64,000 bases of DNA from Morchella semilibera (taxonomy: Eukaryota; Ascomycota; Pezizomycetes; Pezizales; Morchellaceae). Below the pieces are notes generated by a model. It was not told the origin of the DNA. It ran no database searches and was given only the letters and a program-made list of their open reading frames with translations. The stretch spans positions 638,201 to 702,200 of the forward strand of contig CM018608.1 of assembly GCA_009192285.1 (NCBI GenBank). The letters run 5' to 3'. Below, piece by piece: positions 1-12,863 of the stretch (its first letter is position 1; the number at the start of each line of letters is the position of its first letter). A program made the position numbers and the translations under genes.

Positions 1-696
1 TATTCAATTCCCTTGTATCTGGGCGGCAAAATGTGATATTCCCTTTATTTTTTTTTCTCCCTCTGAGCTAGATAGTGGCAGGGGTCTATGAGACGAATCA
101 TGTTTAATAGATTGGGGGGGGGGTAGTATAATATTATGAAGTATTGGCCCACGTGAATGAATCGGATTCGCGTGCAAGAGTTTTTATTTGTGACTTTGAG
201 AGCTTGGGTCAAATTAACCTATCACTCGATTTCTCCCTCGACTGCACAATATTATATGGAATTAATGAAGTAAACAAAAAAAAAAACAATATTATATGGT
301 GTGGTGGTGTAACCCATCTTCATCACCACTCATCACTCGCGCTATTTTAACCCCACCCCCACTACAGTGATCATTCATTGGTCATGATCAGCTTCGAAAT
401 CCCGCACATCAAAGCCACACTCCGGCCGACCCGCAACAATAAACAGCCAGGAAATAGCCATGTATGTAGCTCATGAACTTTGTTCTATTACCCACAGTCC
501 TTATCATCATCGTCATCGTCAATATGCATATATATACATGTATACCCTTCCCCCTCTAGCTCTATCCCCACCCACAAACACGGCTATAATCATGCAACAG
601 CAAGAAGGGAGGGGCAAAAAAGAATAAGAAGAGATGATTTATGTCTATAAAAATACAAGCAGGTCAGATAAGGTCAACAACCCCTATACGTCTATC
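1..696. other. Gene-free left edge
   Basis: No convincing coding exon is visible. The stretch has homopolymer runs (T near 50, G near 115) and one TACATGTA-type palindrome near 537. It lies 3' of the kinase-like gene, so its right part should include that gene's 3' UTR. Nothing else is seen. Confidence 0.5.
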
Positions 697-2768
697 CTAT
701 CCCTCAAAAACACCATGGTTCAGCTCGACCCCCAGCTCCTCCATTGCAACCCTCCTCATACGCTCCTCCAGCTTCTCCTCAAAGCCTGCGCCGCCAGTGA
801 CGGCCTGCGTGACCCTGCTCCACCAGAAGACGACATCGAGGCTGAACACTACGCACTTGAATACAATGTGTTTCAGCCAACCCTTCAGGAAGCCGTCGCC
901 GCCCGTGGAGGCTGGGAAACGTGTTAGTGAGCGGGAGGCCCACAGCGCAATGATCTTGATCCTGTTGACTGGGGAGCCGAGTGCTCTTTTTTTTTGTTGG
1001 TTAGTATAATTATCATTGCCTAAAAATTGAGGCAGGAGGAGCCTACTGATTATTCGCCTGCACAATTCTCATATTGCGCCCGATGAATATAAGCTCCTTC
1101 GGCATCTTCTCTTGGTCCTCCAGGAATTCGCCCATCTTCTTGCGCATCTTGACATGAGCCTGGTAGGCCGAGCGCCCGCCCTTATCTTGGCCCTCCTCGC
1201 CGATAATATCAGCTATATCGTTGCTGCCCCCCGTGTACGGCCTTAGCAGCGTCGCACTCGCAAACAGATCCGAGTTACCGATTCCCCACTCACGCGCTAC
1301 GCGGTTGATGGTGGTGTTGTCGAATGTCAGGAGTGCTTTCCAGAACTCTGCATACTGGCGTCGAAACTCGGGCGTCGTCGAGATATACAGGCCATGGTCA
1401 AGGAGTACTAGCTCTGGCTTCCCAGCGGGAGTGCGGCGAATCAAAATATTTCCTGGGTGCGGGTCACAGTGTAGATAGCCAAACATGAACATCTGGGCAC
1501 AGAAGAGGTCGACCATAATCTTCATGATATCTCTCTCGCGGAGACCTAGGCCATAGACATTTTCCGTTCCACGATACCTTTTTATGGGTCCCTCGGCAAG
1601 CGCCTGGCGGTGTGGGGTGCTGGGGGAGTGACCGATCCATTGGGGACCGCGGTAGGGGCCGGTCAGAAGCGGGCGGGAGGAGACAGCGACGCCGTCTATC
1701 CACTCAGCAACCATGATGCGACGCGTGGTGAGGTGTGGGTAGACCAAGGGTATATAGACCTTGTTGCGTAGACTGGGGTTCGGAGAGAACGAAGTCGCGC
1801 ATGAGGGTGGCATTGTTGGCCTCGTTAAGGAAGTCTGTTTCTTGTAGGAGGCGGGCAGAGATATAGGGCGTGAAGTAAGAGAGCGGGAGGGCAAAGAGCT
1901 TCTCTGAGAAGAAGTGGGTGACTACTCTGGGGTCTGTTAGTATATATTAAAGCTCTTGGAGAGGGGATATAGAGGGGAAGGTTAGAATGGGCAGTCATAC
2001 TTACTCAAACATCCACAAATCCAGGCCGACCTGCCTCTCAATCCACGGCTTTTGTACCTTTACCGCAACCCACTCACCCGTCTTCAGCCTCGCCCTATGC
2101 ACTTGGGCCACACTAGCGCTCCCAACCGCCTTTCTCTCCCACGTACCAGGCATAAAGATCCTATCTACCAAATCCCCCGTGCCATTCCTCACCTCTGGCA
2201 GATGGCCATACTCCTCCCTCAGCACCTTCTCAATGTCTTTCCACCCGGCCTGCGGCGTCTCATCAAAGAACTGCGAGAATTTCTCTTGGAATATTGGCGG
2301 TAACACGGCACTCTGCATTGCGATCGCCTGCCCAATCTTCTGGTACAATCCACCGTTCGTTAGACATAGGTTGAGGAGGCGGTCGGCCGTGCGCTCGTGT
2401 AGGCGCGATAGTTGCCGCGACGACTTTGACGGCGTGAAGTTGATCTTATAGTCCGCTGCAATGACCGTGCACGTACCGAGAGTGCGAAAGTTTCGGGTGA
2501 AGGTCGAGTAGTTGAGGTAGCGGTCTGCAAGGTAGAGCGTTGTCCCTAGCGCCGTCGTGTAGGCGAGACGGCGGCCATACTTGAGCACCCGCGGAGAGAA
2601 GCGCTGCTGCTGCCGCGGGAGACGCGGTTTTCCGAGAGATTCAGGACTAGGAGGAACGAGGCCCGATGTAACCCCGGGCCTGGCTCTGGCCCTAGTGAGA
2701 GCGCGGTGCTGGTGGGTCAAGAGACGGGTGGTGGCCGGCGGGGGACGCCGGCCATGAAAGATAAGCAT
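697..2768 (-). CDS. MCP2: ABC1/UbiB-family kinase-like protein, MCP2/ADCK1 type, with an apparent frameshift
   Basis: This is a member of the mitochondrial ABC1/ADCK atypical kinase family. Yeast Mcp2 and animal ADCK1 are linked to mitochondrial lipid homeostasis. Exons by eye are 2768-2005, 1926-1047 and 985-697, joined by GT-AG introns of 78 and 61 bp. Family motifs are visible: the KxGQ motif (QKIGQAI), the alanine-rich nucleotide loop (GSASVAQVH) with the lysine in VAVKVQK, the catalytic HCDPHPGN and the metal-binding LLDHG. The N-terminus is basic and followed by a hydrophobic stretch, as expected for mitochondrial targeting. The start is the first ATG in frame; an upstream GTG at 2795 was not used. 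The spliced length is not a multiple of three. Frame is lost at a run of four G (1775-1778), between LSEP and SLRNKVYIP, and removing one base gives about 643 residues. It could be an assembly error or a recent lesion. Confidence 0.85.
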
Positions 2769-3958
2769 GGTGTGGGGTTTGCTTCGAGGGATCACGCTTC
2801 AGTCTACCTATCTCTCCCCGTGCAGCTGTCTCGTTCAGGTAGGGAAGAAATAGTAGCTGGTGATTGGATTATTTGTTATGGTGAAGATGATGATGGTGTC
2901 AAGAAGCTGTGAGGTCCAATAAGTCAAGCCAGCATCGCCGTCATCTCATCGCTTATCGATAAGAACACCAAAACAAGTATATGTAATCATTGCCGGCCCA
3001 CTCGTTTCTCGTTTCACCCATTCAGCCTCGACCATCACACTGCATGTCAAATTTCATAATACCTGACCCTTCCCCATAACCTCCCTTGAAAGGGGAGTCC
3101 GCTCATAACACCGGTGCCATCTAGCTCGCCCATTCTCTCTACCGATCATTCCTTGGAGATCGCTGCGTGAACACGCTGTATGCAAGACTGGTAAAGTGGT
3201 AAGGGGATCGGAGAAGAGTGCGGCGAGCCTGACTGATTGCAATTTACCTGACTGTGGCGGTTTCAGCTGGTGCAAATTACAGTGCTGATCTGCTGATCAC
3301 AATCAAAGTCGAGAGAACCCAAATGTGGCTGCTTGTAACTGTCCTCTCTTCTCTTCTCTTTGATAAGATGAAGATGTAGATCGATCGAGAACCCTTATTG
3401 ATGATGATGGTTGTAATGGAGTACATGGTTACATGGTGACTGGAAAGATTGGGGAGAAGCAAATCAAGCGACCACATGTATGCAACACGTGCACTCTATA
3501 TCTATACGTAGAAAATACGCCCGCCGGTCTTTTCATACGTGTGATTGCCCGCCCTCTGCAGTAGTGTAGTGTATCCCTATTCTTTCCCCCACGATTCCCA
3601 CGGTCTTATAAGCTTTATTAAACGCTTATTATGCCTGTCACGTGCTATTAAGCTATTATATATCGGCCAGCTTCGTAGATGCGCTTGTCTGAGTACGTCC
3701 GCAATCGCATCCATGGACCCTTAATATCTTCATTCGTAACTTCTGCAGCAAAGAGGGTGTAGTATCCCACATGCCAAAGGGTTGAGGTTAAGCGCCTACA
3801 GGTAATGTAGCAATCATGTTGGGGGCCAAGTTCTGACTCATCCCACAATTTCATGCACACACGATCATTTCCAATAACTTCATATCATTAATTAACCACA
3901 ACCCCCCCCCCCATTAATCACACACTAGTCATAAACATATCAAAATATACAAAAAGAA
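2769..3958. other. Spacer between the kinase-like and OPT genes
   Basis: This holds the promoter side of the kinase-like gene and the 3' side of the OPT gene, both on the minus strand. A 70-codon minus-strand ORF near 3648-3860 has no recognisable motif and was not accepted. A run of ten C occurs near 3903-3912. Nothing else is visible. Confidence 0.5.
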
Positions 3959-6407
3959 TTATCCACAAAATGAGTCTCCAGGGCATCCGACCGAAATCCC
4001 ATAGATCGATGGCCCCACGCCCGCAATCTCGGTGATGGCGTTAATAACACCTCCCAACCCTTCACCTGCAATCATCCCCGCCGCGATCGCATAGCATAGT
4101 AAGTCAAAGCTGACTGCATTCTTCTTTGCCCAAAAGTACGCCACCGTTGCACCCGTCAACATCGCCGTCGAGTACTGTGTCGCAGGCAGCACAAATGCCA
4201 GCCCCATCGCCATAAAGTTCGGCACGTACACCCTGTACCTCTCACGATGCCCAACAAGGTAGTTGTGCCGTACAATAACGACCACGACCGATAGAACTGC
4301 AAACAATATCGAAAAGATGCCAGATGATAGGGGAATCGGAAGCTGGGGATCTGTCACTGCGATTGCCACGGCACGCCATGCGGACACACTCGGCGCCGAG
4401 AAGGAGCAGTGCTCGGCGTTTAGATCGAGAACGCAGGGATAGGCCTTCATAAAGAGGATAAACATGCCGGGGGACATGAACATGGCGACGATGCTCCCGA
4501 TTGCTTGCGCATACCACTGAAGCTTCGGTGGCGTCCCTAGAAGGAAACCAACTCGAAAATCAACCACAAGGTCAGTGGATTGGGAGGCAGCACCAGAGGC
4601 GATGGCTCCGCCAATCAAATTCATACGCTGTGCAGTCACTGTGGGAAAACCGGCACCAGATGTAGCGCCGCCGAGGATGAGTTGTGTCGCTTTTGCTGCG
4701 GTGGTGAGCGGGGTAGTGTCGGTAACACCAGTACATTGAATTGCTAGGAAAGCAAAGACAAATCCGAGGAGAACTGCCAGGATCGACATCCCGACATCAA
4801 GATGGTACTGGAGTCCAAGTATGATACAGGTTGCGATGATGATGATGATAAGACCTGGTCCCCACTGCCATAGCTGAACCTGGTCCTCCTCTGGTGCAGG
4901 GTCTTTAATGACATGTTCCGCCTTGATGTGACTCTGTTTTTCCAAGAATGTGGACTTCTTGCCCATCTTGTTGACACCACTGTTCATGGCCATCGCGATG
5001 CCCTTCCAAGCGCTCTTGAGCGCAAACCAGATAAGCTTGTATTGAACTCCAAGCTCAGCAAAAGAGGAGGCAATCATGACGAGAACCCCTGGCCACAGGA
5101 GCCAGTACCTGGGTGACGGGTTGTGGACGGGATCCTTTAGGTTGAAAGAGTAGAAGCTGACAAGGTCTTTCCATTTACTATACTCGGCATCTGTAGGGCC
5201 GTACCAGGCGACACCAGATGCGAGGCCATTGTGAACAAGGCCAGGCCCAATGATACCTTAGATAGTAGGTTAGTAAGAAGGATCAATGGCTGGTATCAGT
5301 CATGTAGAACACCTACCCCAAGCAAGCACAGACCCTGCGAAAAATGAGATCGCAGGATTCAGTCCAACAAGCATCCCACTGCCAATAAAGGCAGGAGTGA
5401 ACTCATAAATCCAGCCCCAATTCTCAACCGCAAGAGCAACACTATTGTATCCAGACCATACATGAAACCAGCTGAAAAAATGCCAATCCCATAGGATACC
5501 AGGAATATAGGCCGCAGCTACGCGGAAACATATACACACGCAGAAAGTAATTGCGAGGGCTCGAGTTTTTGCTTTTGCATTAATCCCACCTTGACCCGTA
5601 ATGGAGTGCATAGAAGCTATGGTCATGGCTGTTGCAGTCGCAGTAGGGAAGATAAGTTTGAGCTCTCGAGCGACGTAGATTATAAAAAACTTGCGTACTA
5701 TCAAGATTTTTAGCACACATAAAGGCAACGAATATTTGCTTACTCAGGAGGATAACCTACGTGGTGTAGCAAAAAACAACCCATAATATGCCGATACAAT
5801 AGTAAAAGTCAGTAGTCTGGGGAAATCCTTGACAGGATCATGTAGCAGGTCCAACTGATACAGAGCTGGAATGGCTGAAATGAAGATCCCGCCCAGGCCC
5901 CCAGCAGCTGTAGCAGCTGTCTGCACAATCGAGTTCTCCTTGGGTCCAAAGGACCCCCCGAGAATTGGAAAGTTCTGACCAAAAGTCTTGCTAAAGAAAG
6001 TCAAGATTGCGAACCCAAATATAGCACCAAAGAGATTTGCCCCAAATGTCCACCCAGTTTTCAAACCTTTTCGTTGTTAGCTTCCTTTTATAAGTATGTA
6101 GAGATATATGCATCAATGGCGTACCGAGATAAACGTTGGAGGCATTGACCAAACCGCCCAAGATACACCCAACCACAACTGCACGCACAGTCAATATCCT
6201 ATTATGGGGTTCTATCGGCGCATTTGGATCAACTGGAAATGGGACGAAGGGGTCGGTCTCGGCTTCGTTCTCATTTTCGCCTACACTTTCAGTATCGTCT
6301 TTGATATCGACCTTTTCCTCGTAAGGGTTGGTGTTGTTCTGAGAGGGCCGAGGATATTCCTCCGCTTCCCCACTTGTGATCTCGGGGGTAGTGCTAGTTG
6401 TCGCCAT
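3959..6407 (-). CDS. OPT-family oligopeptide/metal-chelate transporter
   Basis: This is a polytopic plasma-membrane or endomembrane transporter of the OPT superfamily, resembling the fungal branch that includes yeast YGL114W. Substrates in this branch are poorly known (peptides or metal chelates). Exons are 6407-6125, 6066-5761, 5697-5317 and 5256-3959, with introns of 58, 63 and 60 bp, giving 755 residues in perfect frame. The N-terminal 65 residues or so are acidic and hydrophilic. Then comes the family block NVYLGLKTGWTFGANLFG, which spans the first intron, followed by many hydrophobic segments. The block MNLIGGAIASGAASQSTDLV is typical of the second half of OPT proteins, and a glycine-rich AGMIAGEGLGGV segment lies near the C-terminus. 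The ATG at 6407 is in a clean context before the acidic tail. There is no functional link to the neighbours. Confidence 0.92.
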
Positions 6408-8208
6408 TGTTTCTAACCTGGAACTCGATTTCCCTGGCTCAAGGTCGAAAGGAAAGGGAGGGGGGGATGGTGTGGGCTTCTTATATTCGCAGGGCGTGTT
6501 TAGATATATCTCCGCCCTCCCTTGATATTAAGTGTGTGTTATGATAGTAGTGCGTTATCAATCGTACATTGGTTAACGCGCCATTTCATATCAAACTTAT
6601 GCAAATCGTTATCTTAACCAACGTCCTTCCCCACACAGAGACGAGGAAGCTGAACCCGCCGAGATCACAGGTAACCCTTGCTAGCTGGCTAACAAGCAAT
6701 GTCTACTTACACCCAAGGAGAAAGTGTTGAAACGCAGAAAGCAACACTTCCGCCCCTTGCAGTCGTCCTGATGCCTCGTGTGCGGTGTGTGCATGGATTG
6801 GGTTTCTAGCAGACAGCGGCGTATAGTACGACAAACACTCATTATCCTGCGGGGGAGAAATCATAATCACGGGGGCATATGAAGGTGATACTGTGGCTTT
6901 AACTCATCAATACTCAAACCGGCCAACTACAGAGAGAAGAATGAGAAAGAGAGAGTGTTTGCTTCAATACCGCTCCGTTCCCACCTCGGACATATTCCCC
7001 CTTCGGCATCTATCTGCCTTTAATTGGAAGCGAAGGTGGAATGGTGGGGATGTAGTGAAATCAGTAACAGTAAGTACATAGCCAATTACCCGACATCTTC
7101 CCTTCTTATCAATACGCCTCGTTCGTCCAAGAACTATGCCAGTATACTTGTCGCAAGTAGGAGTTGGGCTCCCATATCCACAGGCTCCCGTTTATCCTCT
7201 CTCGTTTGAACTTCCCACTAGGTCTTGGTGTAAGCATCTAATAATATAACGATCCAATCAATCTCAGTCTTGAAGTGCCGCCTGCAGTGGTAGATCATTG
7301 AAGTAATCCTCGAATCATGACCGAGTATCCGTTATTGTGGGGCACCCGAATTGGAAGGTGGCGGCTACTACTAGTAGTAGTACTCTACTCTAGCCCAGCG
7401 ACCACCGTACGGGAAGGGCAGGTACTAATCGATAATATTGATAATAATGAGACATTACCTTCCGCGATGGTGGGTGGAGACGGTTATGTACAACATTATA
7501 CGTAGCCAAACCAAACTTTTACGCATACATATAGTACCTACATAGTGCCTTAGCATAGCGGCAGGTAATAAGTGGTGGAACGCCCTGAGGCACAAACACC
7601 AAAACAGGTATCACTGTACAGTCCATCATTTATCACCCACCGCTATACAAAACACATATATAGTGTAGTAACTACAACACGCGAGCAGTTTCCCGCCAAT
7701 CCACCCGCCACTCCACCCGCAACCTAACGGGATAAAAGTTAGAAATCTTATATCCATATCGATCGGTTGCTCCCGCTCCTGCCTTGTCCTTATCCTTGGG
7801 AATGTCTCTGACATTCCAGTAGCTGAATGTATATGTACATATAGTTTTATGGGTTTGGTCGTCATTGCCGTCTCAGAACAAGGAAGCAATATCACGAGGA
7901 CATGAACTAGGGGAGACGAAAGACAACTGCATGTACATAGGTGTATCTATCTACATACAAGGTAATTACATGTAACCACCAAAAGTATTTACATCTATGC
8001 CTTTTATATGCCCGCGGATAATCACACAATTCTTGGGCCAAAACTCCCCATATGTACCCCACAGCCAGGTTATAAGTCAAGTGGGTAGGTGCCACGCCGG
8101 ATATACAACTTCCCCTCCACACTGCTACTAAACCTTCATGATCTTTACCTAGAATATATCTATCAAACTTGCAGGGCAAAATCCCTCGGGGGCCTCCGAC
8201 ATCAATCC
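6408..8208. other. Spacer between the OPT and SCO1 genes
   Basis: This is the upstream region of the OPT gene (an AT-rich ATATAAG-like stretch lies about 75 bp before its ATG, near 6480) and the 3' region of SCO1. The scattered ORFs are short, start at non-ATG codons or lack protein-like composition. No RNA gene is seen. Confidence 0.5.
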
Positions 8209-10296
8209 CTACTTTTTCAGCGGGCCCTTCCAGTCCCCAATGTGATTGGAGATAAGCTTCGCGGCTTGCTCGGGTGTATGCTGTCTTCCCAGCGCCTCGA
8301 CGAAATCTCCTTCAGGATCTAGATAATAGTCGGCTCTCCAGACCCCCTCCAAATGAAGGGGAAAGGAATCAACCCAGAACGTCAGTTTTCTCTCTCGCTC
8401 CCATATTAAGCAAAAAAACGGAACGAGCGGTCGGGGTAGAGATAAGAGGAAGCTAGCAAAAAATACCCATGGGTATGCGATTACTAGCGCGATCTTCATC
8501 CCTCGGCATAGCAGTCATACTATGAAGCGCTCCATTTAACTTGCCATGTGACAAGTGTCGGGGATTATTTTAACTGACAATGAAAAGAACATTGACATAT
8601 TCACACGAAGCTCAATTCTCCAGAACTCCTGTGAGTATCTCGAAGATGCGGGATATCTGCACCGCACCGCATTGCATTGTGCTACAAAAAAGAATAATTG
8701 ATGAAACCAAAGGGACTGGGAACATACCCATGAGATAAAAGTAGATAGAATGGTCGACAAGATAGTCTTGTCCCGGTTTGATATCAGGTGGCGTAGAAAA
8801 ATACACACGATATGATTTACAAGTTTGCTTAATTTGGTCGTATGTCCCTATCCCGGTTTTCCCGCGGTTAGACTCGGTAAAAATGTCTTCTGAGACTCCC
8901 GCAATCAAGCGGCGGAACTCAGGGATCAATCGACTTAGACATTGGCGAGTAATAAGTACCTGTCAGTCCAACAATATCAGGATGGAATTCAGCCAGATAT
9001 TCTTTCATCTATAAAGGCTTAATCATTAGTAATAAGTCATGGCAGTAGAAATATTATATTGAAATGCCATGACTAGTATCTAAAAAAGAATTGAAGGTAC
9101 AGTATTAAAAATAAAAGATATACTCACTACTGGTGGAGTATCTCTGGCAGGATCGCAAGTAATAAAAATTGGTGTCATGACGTCCCCTTTGCTCTTTTTG
9201 ACCACTGTAACAAATATCGTCAGCAACAACCCTGTAACATTGATATAACGTGCTATTGACAAGCTATATGGAATAATTAAGGCTTGAGCAGCTGATTAGA
9301 GGAGGATAATGCATCCTATCAAATACTGCCACACAGCTCATTGTGTATGGTAACGTTTGAACTTGGACTTCGTTTATGTCTTTGAGGCAACCCCAATAAA
9401 ACCATTGAGATTTCAAGTGCCGTAAGGCAACTGGCAACTGGGAGTATCCAATTTCAAGGGAGGATGGCCGGTACCAATCCGGCAGGCCGCTCGCAGCAAA
9501 CGCTGCAATACTCAGAGCACAGCAAATCGAGCCAATATTTAATAAACGGGGATTTAAGCGGCAAAATATTTAGCCCAAGAGGTAATTTGGGCATAGCTTG
9601 TGGTAAGCGTAAGAAATTAAACTTACAATCGATCATCTCTGCCATTTTATCCAATTCCTCAGGACATATATCTGGGCAGCGTGTGAAGCCAAAGTAGACC
9701 TACAAAACTCTGTATTAGCTAGTTTTTCCACATAGAATTCAACTTAATGCAACTGAGTCCGCCCAAATATTTCGCTAGTAACCTACCAACATAAATTTCC
9801 CCCTCCAGTCCTCATCCTTTCTTTCATTCCCGTTCTGATCAACCAAATTTAGTGGCCCTCCAACCTTTGGCTTCCCAACCCCTTTTGACATTTCTGCAAT
9901 CCTCTTACGCTCCATCCTTTCTTTCTCTGTGCGAAAGTAGAATGTTAATCCGACACCTGAAAGAAGGAAAAGAAGACCGGCTTTCCATGAGAAAGGCTAT
10001 ATATAGTAAGGCGACAATCAGTCAGCTGTTCTGGCGGCGACAAAAAGTCGAATATAGTGGGAGTAGAAACGGGGGTTTACCCCGCTGCGATAGCGAGATT
10101 TAGCCTCCTCGACCGTTTTAAATCTCCTAACAGCCGAGGTATGGAATCCTCCCAATGTTGCTGGCCTTTGAGGTACGACTCTTAATCTGAGAGGTGTGAG
10201 ACATTGCAGTGACATAGGTCTCCGGGTAGCAAATGTTTTATTCCCAGAGCCTATAAATACAGACTGTATGAGGCGGTTTGGGGATATGGTAGACAT
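8209..10296 (-). CDS. SCO1: SCO1-type mitochondrial copper chaperone
   Basis: This protein delivers copper to the CuA site of cytochrome c oxidase subunit 2 at the inner mitochondrial membrane. Seven exons were traced: 10296-10081, 9996-9787, 9699-9627, 9204-9128, 9008-8960, 8847-8728 and 8318-8209, giving 284 residues in frame. There is a basic mitochondrial presequence, one membrane segment at about residues 77-93 ([16 protein letters not shown]), then the thioredoxin-like domain. Copper ligands are visible: Cys150 and Cys154 in [13 protein letters not shown], and His241 in [14 protein letters not shown]. Length is close to yeast Sco1. An upstream in-frame ATG at 10311 would add five residues. 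Two introns are unusually long for this window (422 and 409 bp, at 9205-9626 and 8319-8727); the others are 84-119 bp. The branch of the family (SCO1 or SCO2) cannot be told from sequence alone. Confidence 0.93.
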
Positions 10297-12863
10297 TTTG
10301 GTTGTATTCATTCTCGAAAACGCTGCAATGGCGAGGACACCAAATATGAAGGTTCTGACGTCGTTGGTTGGGGTATTCTTAAATGTCACAGCTGCAAGTC
10401 GGTTAGATGGGGCCAAGCCATAGTCATTCTTGGCAATCTTAACCTGTCGTGTCACCAAAATGATCCGCAGGGACTCTCTACTGTTTGGATACATTCGACG
10501 AGTCCCATCGTTAAAATTCATCAGAGAGAGCTAGCTCGAATTAGCTACCACCACGCAATTTCAGGCAGGTTGAATGGTTGGGGAAACAGTGAGGACAAGA
10601 ATCAGGTAGATTGAAATTTGTTTATCGTAACCTAGCCCCTATAGCCTGGAAAATCTGTCAGCCCTCATAGGACCAACCGACTCTCTGCGGCGACTAAAGC
10701 GCAAGTTTTACTTCGGGTAGTTCGCGACATCAAGTGATCTCAACTTACCGTCCTTGGGGGGATACGTCGGAATAATATACCTTTGCTAAACATGGTACGT
10801 GTGCTCGTGCATAAACATCTACTTTTATACGCATTTAACACAATAACAATTCACATATTCATTTCTACTTTATGACGGCTATCTCACTAAAATAACTAAG
10901 TGATATGAAAATCATTCCTAATCGGGGTCATAAAGATCAATTCTCTTTACGGTAGGAAAGAAATACATCAAAAAATCCACAGATTACATAAATATGGTGA
11001 TAGTCAAACAAACCAGTTTGAAGGGTGATCCGAAACTTGTTTCCTCAACACCGAATCAACCCTTGATGTGCCATTGTACCCCTCCAGTAAGTTCTTCAGC
11101 TGGGTGCGAAGATCCCCCTTGCAATAGCAGGCAGCCTTCTTCTTTTCGGCGAGCGTCGGCAGGCAAAACAATCATACTGACATCGCTGGTGAGACACAAC
11201 TTCGAATATCGTGCATTTGGGGCCATTTCTGCAGGCGGTTGATTTATTGATATAGGAATCGCCGCAGGTATATATGGATAGTGTGAAATAACACATTTCC
11301 CCCCGGTGTTTAACGAGGGAATCTTGTCTGTTTGAATACGGCCAAAATATCTGTTTATTCGCCGTTCTTTCCCTGCATAGACTCGAAAGAAGTGAAGAAA
11401 AACGAAGAGGAAGCGCGTGCGTGGTTGGATAGAATTTTTTTTGATAAATCCAGGCGTTTATCTTCGGGTTAAGGAGCTGAAGGTAGCCCCAGGGTTTTTA
11501 TAACATCGAATATACTCTTATCAAACTCAATAAAACTCCCCTCACCTCCGCTTTCCACGTGTGTCCAGATAATGCGAGAATGATAAGGCTGATATGTGTA
11601 AGATTTGGGGGGCTCGTACTCTAGGCTATTATGATCAGCGGGTACTTGCTTGGTTGGGGATACTTTTTGCTGTTTGCATTGCGATCTAAACAATCCGTGC
11701 ATAAAAAATCTAATTGAGGAGGGTATGTACATGTATTTGTCACTGGTTTCTATCAGGGTTCAGTAATGATTAACAAAGAAGTAGTCTAGGGCGTACAGCA
11801 TTACTCGAGTACGGATACCAGCACATACTCGCAGAGAATACATGTGTATATACATGTAGCCGTCTACATACAAACATACACGAACATCTTCAAAATGCAT
11901 ACGTGCATCCACCCGATGTTCAACCCCATGACCTCATGGTTTCTATTGATGTAATTCCTAAGGCCAGTGCACCAATAACGTACATATAAGTCGTAAGTCT
12001 AAGTTCAACCTGTAGCATGCAGGGAAGAATTTTAATCTACTTACCACGTGTGAAATCAAGATATCACGTACGGTTTTGTCAAATTCCCCGGATTCCTATC
12101 CGAGAACGATTTAGTTTGAAACTCAGGGCCTCACCATTAGATGAGAAAATCTCCGAGTAAGGGGTACATGTATGCATGTTGGGGAGGCCTAGGTAGTTCG
12201 GGAGCAGGGCCTAGATTCATCTATTAGTTACCGAGTAATTTTTCCTACTTTGAGCGTCTCGATTAATTACGAGTACGGAATGAAGAAACTCGCCCTTACA
12301 GACTACCCTTCAACTTGATTAGTTGATCTACAGCATTTACATATATGGCTCAAAACTTCATATGCCTATCCACCACACATACCCGCACGAGCCACCCCCA
12401 CCACCCCACTTTAGAGTGCGTACCTAAGGGGCATATGTTTCAGTTTGAAAAGCCCGGAAAAATAAGCTTATTATCATTATTTGGTAGCGAATTGAGCGCC
12501 TCTCTGTTACCGAAATGTAAGACAATAAACAAAATGTGTGCATCAATAGGAAAAATCCGAAAAAGCCATAATAGAAATTTCTCTCGGCTTTAGCCGAAGA
12601 TCAAATCCAAAGAGGTATGTGCGAAACAGAGAAAACGGAAATTTACAGCGTGAGCCCCAGGCTCGTAAAGAAAGCCCCTATCCAACACACTAAAATTAAC
12701 CAAATCAACCCAAACAAAGGAGAGTCCCAAGGATACGTTAAGAAAGAACAAAACACCCATGTACGCAATAAATTGAAAGGGGCTGGGAAACAAAAAAAAG
12801 ACATTAACACATTACTTGACTGGAGAAAAGAGCCGCCAGGGAAACGAGAAATAGGTTAATGAT
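10297..12863. other. Spacer between SCO1 and the unknown 13-kb gene
   Basis: This contains the SCO1 promoter region. Several short ORFs (for example 87 codons on the minus strand at 11469-11732) have no recognisable domain and no supporting splice context. TACATGTA palindromes occur near 11728, 11853 and 12166. A short hairpin around 12585-12600 (TCGGCTTTAGCCGA) lies just 3' of the next gene. Confidence 0.45.

Noticed and set aside
8319-9626. Idea that the two long SCO1 introns are copies of one inserted element
   Set aside because: Reading both in the sense direction shows no extended similarity.
11469-11732. 87-codon minus-strand ORF starting with ATG
   Set aside because: No family motif, no splice partner and composition like surrounding random ORFs.
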